This document shows, piece after piece, positions 62,484 to 64,000 of a stretch of DNA of 64,000 bases. Under the pieces are notes generated by a model. It saw only the letters and a program-made list of their open reading frames with translations. It was not told the origin of the DNA and searched no databases. Both the position numbers and the translations under genes were made by a program. The number at the start of each line of letters is the position of its first letter. Position 1 is the stretch's first letter. Origin of the DNA: Myrica gale (lineage: Eukaryota > Streptophyta > Magnoliopsida > Fagales > Myricaceae); assembly GCA_963930655.1 (NCBI GenBank), contig OZ005621.1, forward strand, positions 563,001 through 627,000. Reading direction: 5' to 3'.

Positions 62484-64000
62484 CTCGGTCTAGAAACACG
62501 GACTCGGCTCATGAAGAAGAACGAAATAATGTATAAAAAAAATAGAAAAAAAGATGACTCCTATTTTCTCTTGATTTTTGAATTATAAGCAAGAAATAAA
62601 AGAAGAAAAGATAGAGAGCAATGTGGACTACCAATGACATCGGGAAATTTTCTCTAGGAGGAGAACTCTAATTTATAGTGTGTCCCAATAAATGTTGTGA
62701 TGGTTCGGTTTAAAATGGATCCAACAGATATGGGTAACAATATCTTATGATGCATCTTTCCATGGAGATACCTTTTAAATTAGTTGCTCGTTGGACAAAA
62801 CAATAAAAATGAGTTTTTGATTCAAGCTTTGATAGCTCTCCTAACACTTCACACGAGAAGAACAAACTCGATCTAGATTTTGTACTTAATTATTAGTTTT
62901 TATCTGTATTAGCACGGCTGCATGGGATACAAGTAGTACGGGGTAATTTGTACGGTCATCGTGAGCCAACTAATTATAAAATATAATTCGCTTAAACTTT
63001 GTTCGGTACGATTATTTTTTCATTAAGGGGATTGATTCGTTAGGTTCGAGGGTTACCAGTTACCACATCGATCGGCGCATCGACAGGAGACAAACAGCTT
63101 GACGGAAAGTTTGAACAGTTTCTTCTTCTTCTTTTTTGCGAGTGGATTGAATAGTTCCTAATACATATTTGCTTCCACAGGAGACCATTCTGATGAAAAG
63201 ACATTCTTCCAATCCATCTAAAAATGTCTCGTCGGAGGACTTGTTGATGCTTTTTCACCTTTTTCGTGAAGGGTCATGTTGCTTTTTTTTTTCTAGGCCA
63301 AGGATCGCGTTGTTTAGGACATGTTGGTTTTCACACTTTTTTCGAGGTTCTAAATATATTCACAAATTTACCACCGAACATATTCAGAATTCAAACACAA
63401 ACATCAATACATTTTACACAATCTCCAACAATTTTTTAATTTTTTATTCAAAATAAATTTTCTCTCTGTACTTTTTCACATAACTCCAATATTTTTTTAT
63501 TAAACAATTACATCAAATCATTTCTCTCTCCACTTTACACAAACACCAATAAAACACTATTCAACATAAAAATTCACTTCTCTAAAATCCTACATTTTTA
63601 CTTAAAACGAACGTAACCTTAGTCACGTTACAATATCATTATATGTTTGACGTTCACTCGCGTGGTCCCATCCTGCCGGAAAGAGAAACTCTTAACATAT
63701 TCATGATCATGCATTTCCTACAAACTTAATTAACTGCGTTTAATTAAAATTTAATTTAGTGCTTTTCGGATTAGTTCTGATGAGAGGGGGAGAGGAGGAA
63801 AAGAGGTTATCTAAATCAATCATTCTTGCTTACTCTTTTCGCAAAGAGAGATATGTCTGGTTAGCCTAGCTCCTTCAGATTAGAAGAGTATAGATAAGAT
63901 GATCTTAATTAATAATGTCACCCTTTCATATCAAAATGTCAACCCTATCTTTGCTTGAAACCTAAATAAAACCTTTTGCTTCGTAAGGATTAAGAAGGGA
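62484..64000. other. Gene-free right end of the window
   Basis: Downstream of the LEA-like frame the sequence is AT-rich. From about 63290 to 63620 it has MITE-like phrases (ttctctctccactttacacaaacacc) and an end reading inward CTAAGGTTACGTTCG, resembling family M1. No coding region is recognised. Confidence 0.5.

Overview
This is a nuclear chromosome segment of a flowering plant. It has intron-containing genes with GT-AG splice sites, chloroplast-targeted housekeeping genes found only in the green lineage, plant-specific families (NPH3/BTB, LEA group 6, CGLD27) and a dense load of plant transposons. The gene set and AT-rich introns suit a eudicot, perhaps a woody one. The species cannot be named from the sequence.

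Layout. (1) 1-981, minus: 5' part of an NPH3/BTB gene running off the window. (2) 1840-11095: transposon-rich block with a decayed LINE, a degenerate Ty1/copia element with 180-bp LTRs (5604-10527, 5-bp target duplication) and an RNase H-like LINE scrap. (3) 11660-20639, plus: two intact genes, RNC1 (plastid intron-splicing RNase III-like protein, 533 aa, with a GC-AG intron) and the CK2 alpha catalytic subunit (333 aa, ten exons). (4) 21624-23130, minus: small three-exon zinc-finger gene (77 aa). (5) 24701-31534: hAT element, a membrane-anchored acyl-CoA-binding protein gene with a stop codon inside its binding domain, two LINE insertions, a SINE and a PIF/Harbinger-like MITE. (6) 31927-37688, plus: MFS molybdate-anion transporter-like gene (452 aa, nine exons). 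(7) 38500-45095: a kilobase studded with GGCCCA/TGGGCC, scraps of a prolyl 4-hydroxylase gene, a hAT element carrying a dehydroquinate dehydratase/shikimate dehydrogenase exon, a CCGG-rich hAT MITE and a 1.3-kb palindromic Mutator-like foldback. (8) 46101-54174: convergent pair, CGLD27 (plus, three apparent frameshifts) and a J-domain protein (minus, 523 aa). (9) 54630-56364: a second gene-carrying hAT element with two exons of a JmjC histone demethylase, plus a nested MITE. (10) 56365-64000: mostly gene-free, with a second foldback, MITE relics, an orphan exon and a short LEA group 6 gene.

The genes do not form a pathway; they are independently transcribed. Several products act in plastids (RNC1, CGLD27) or at membranes. 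The most notable system is the cluster of hAT elements with CCGG-rich subterminal repeats. Five copies lie within about 32 kb; four have perfect 8-bp target duplications, and two have picked up fragments of unrelated genes with introns and splice sites (Pack-hAT behaviour).
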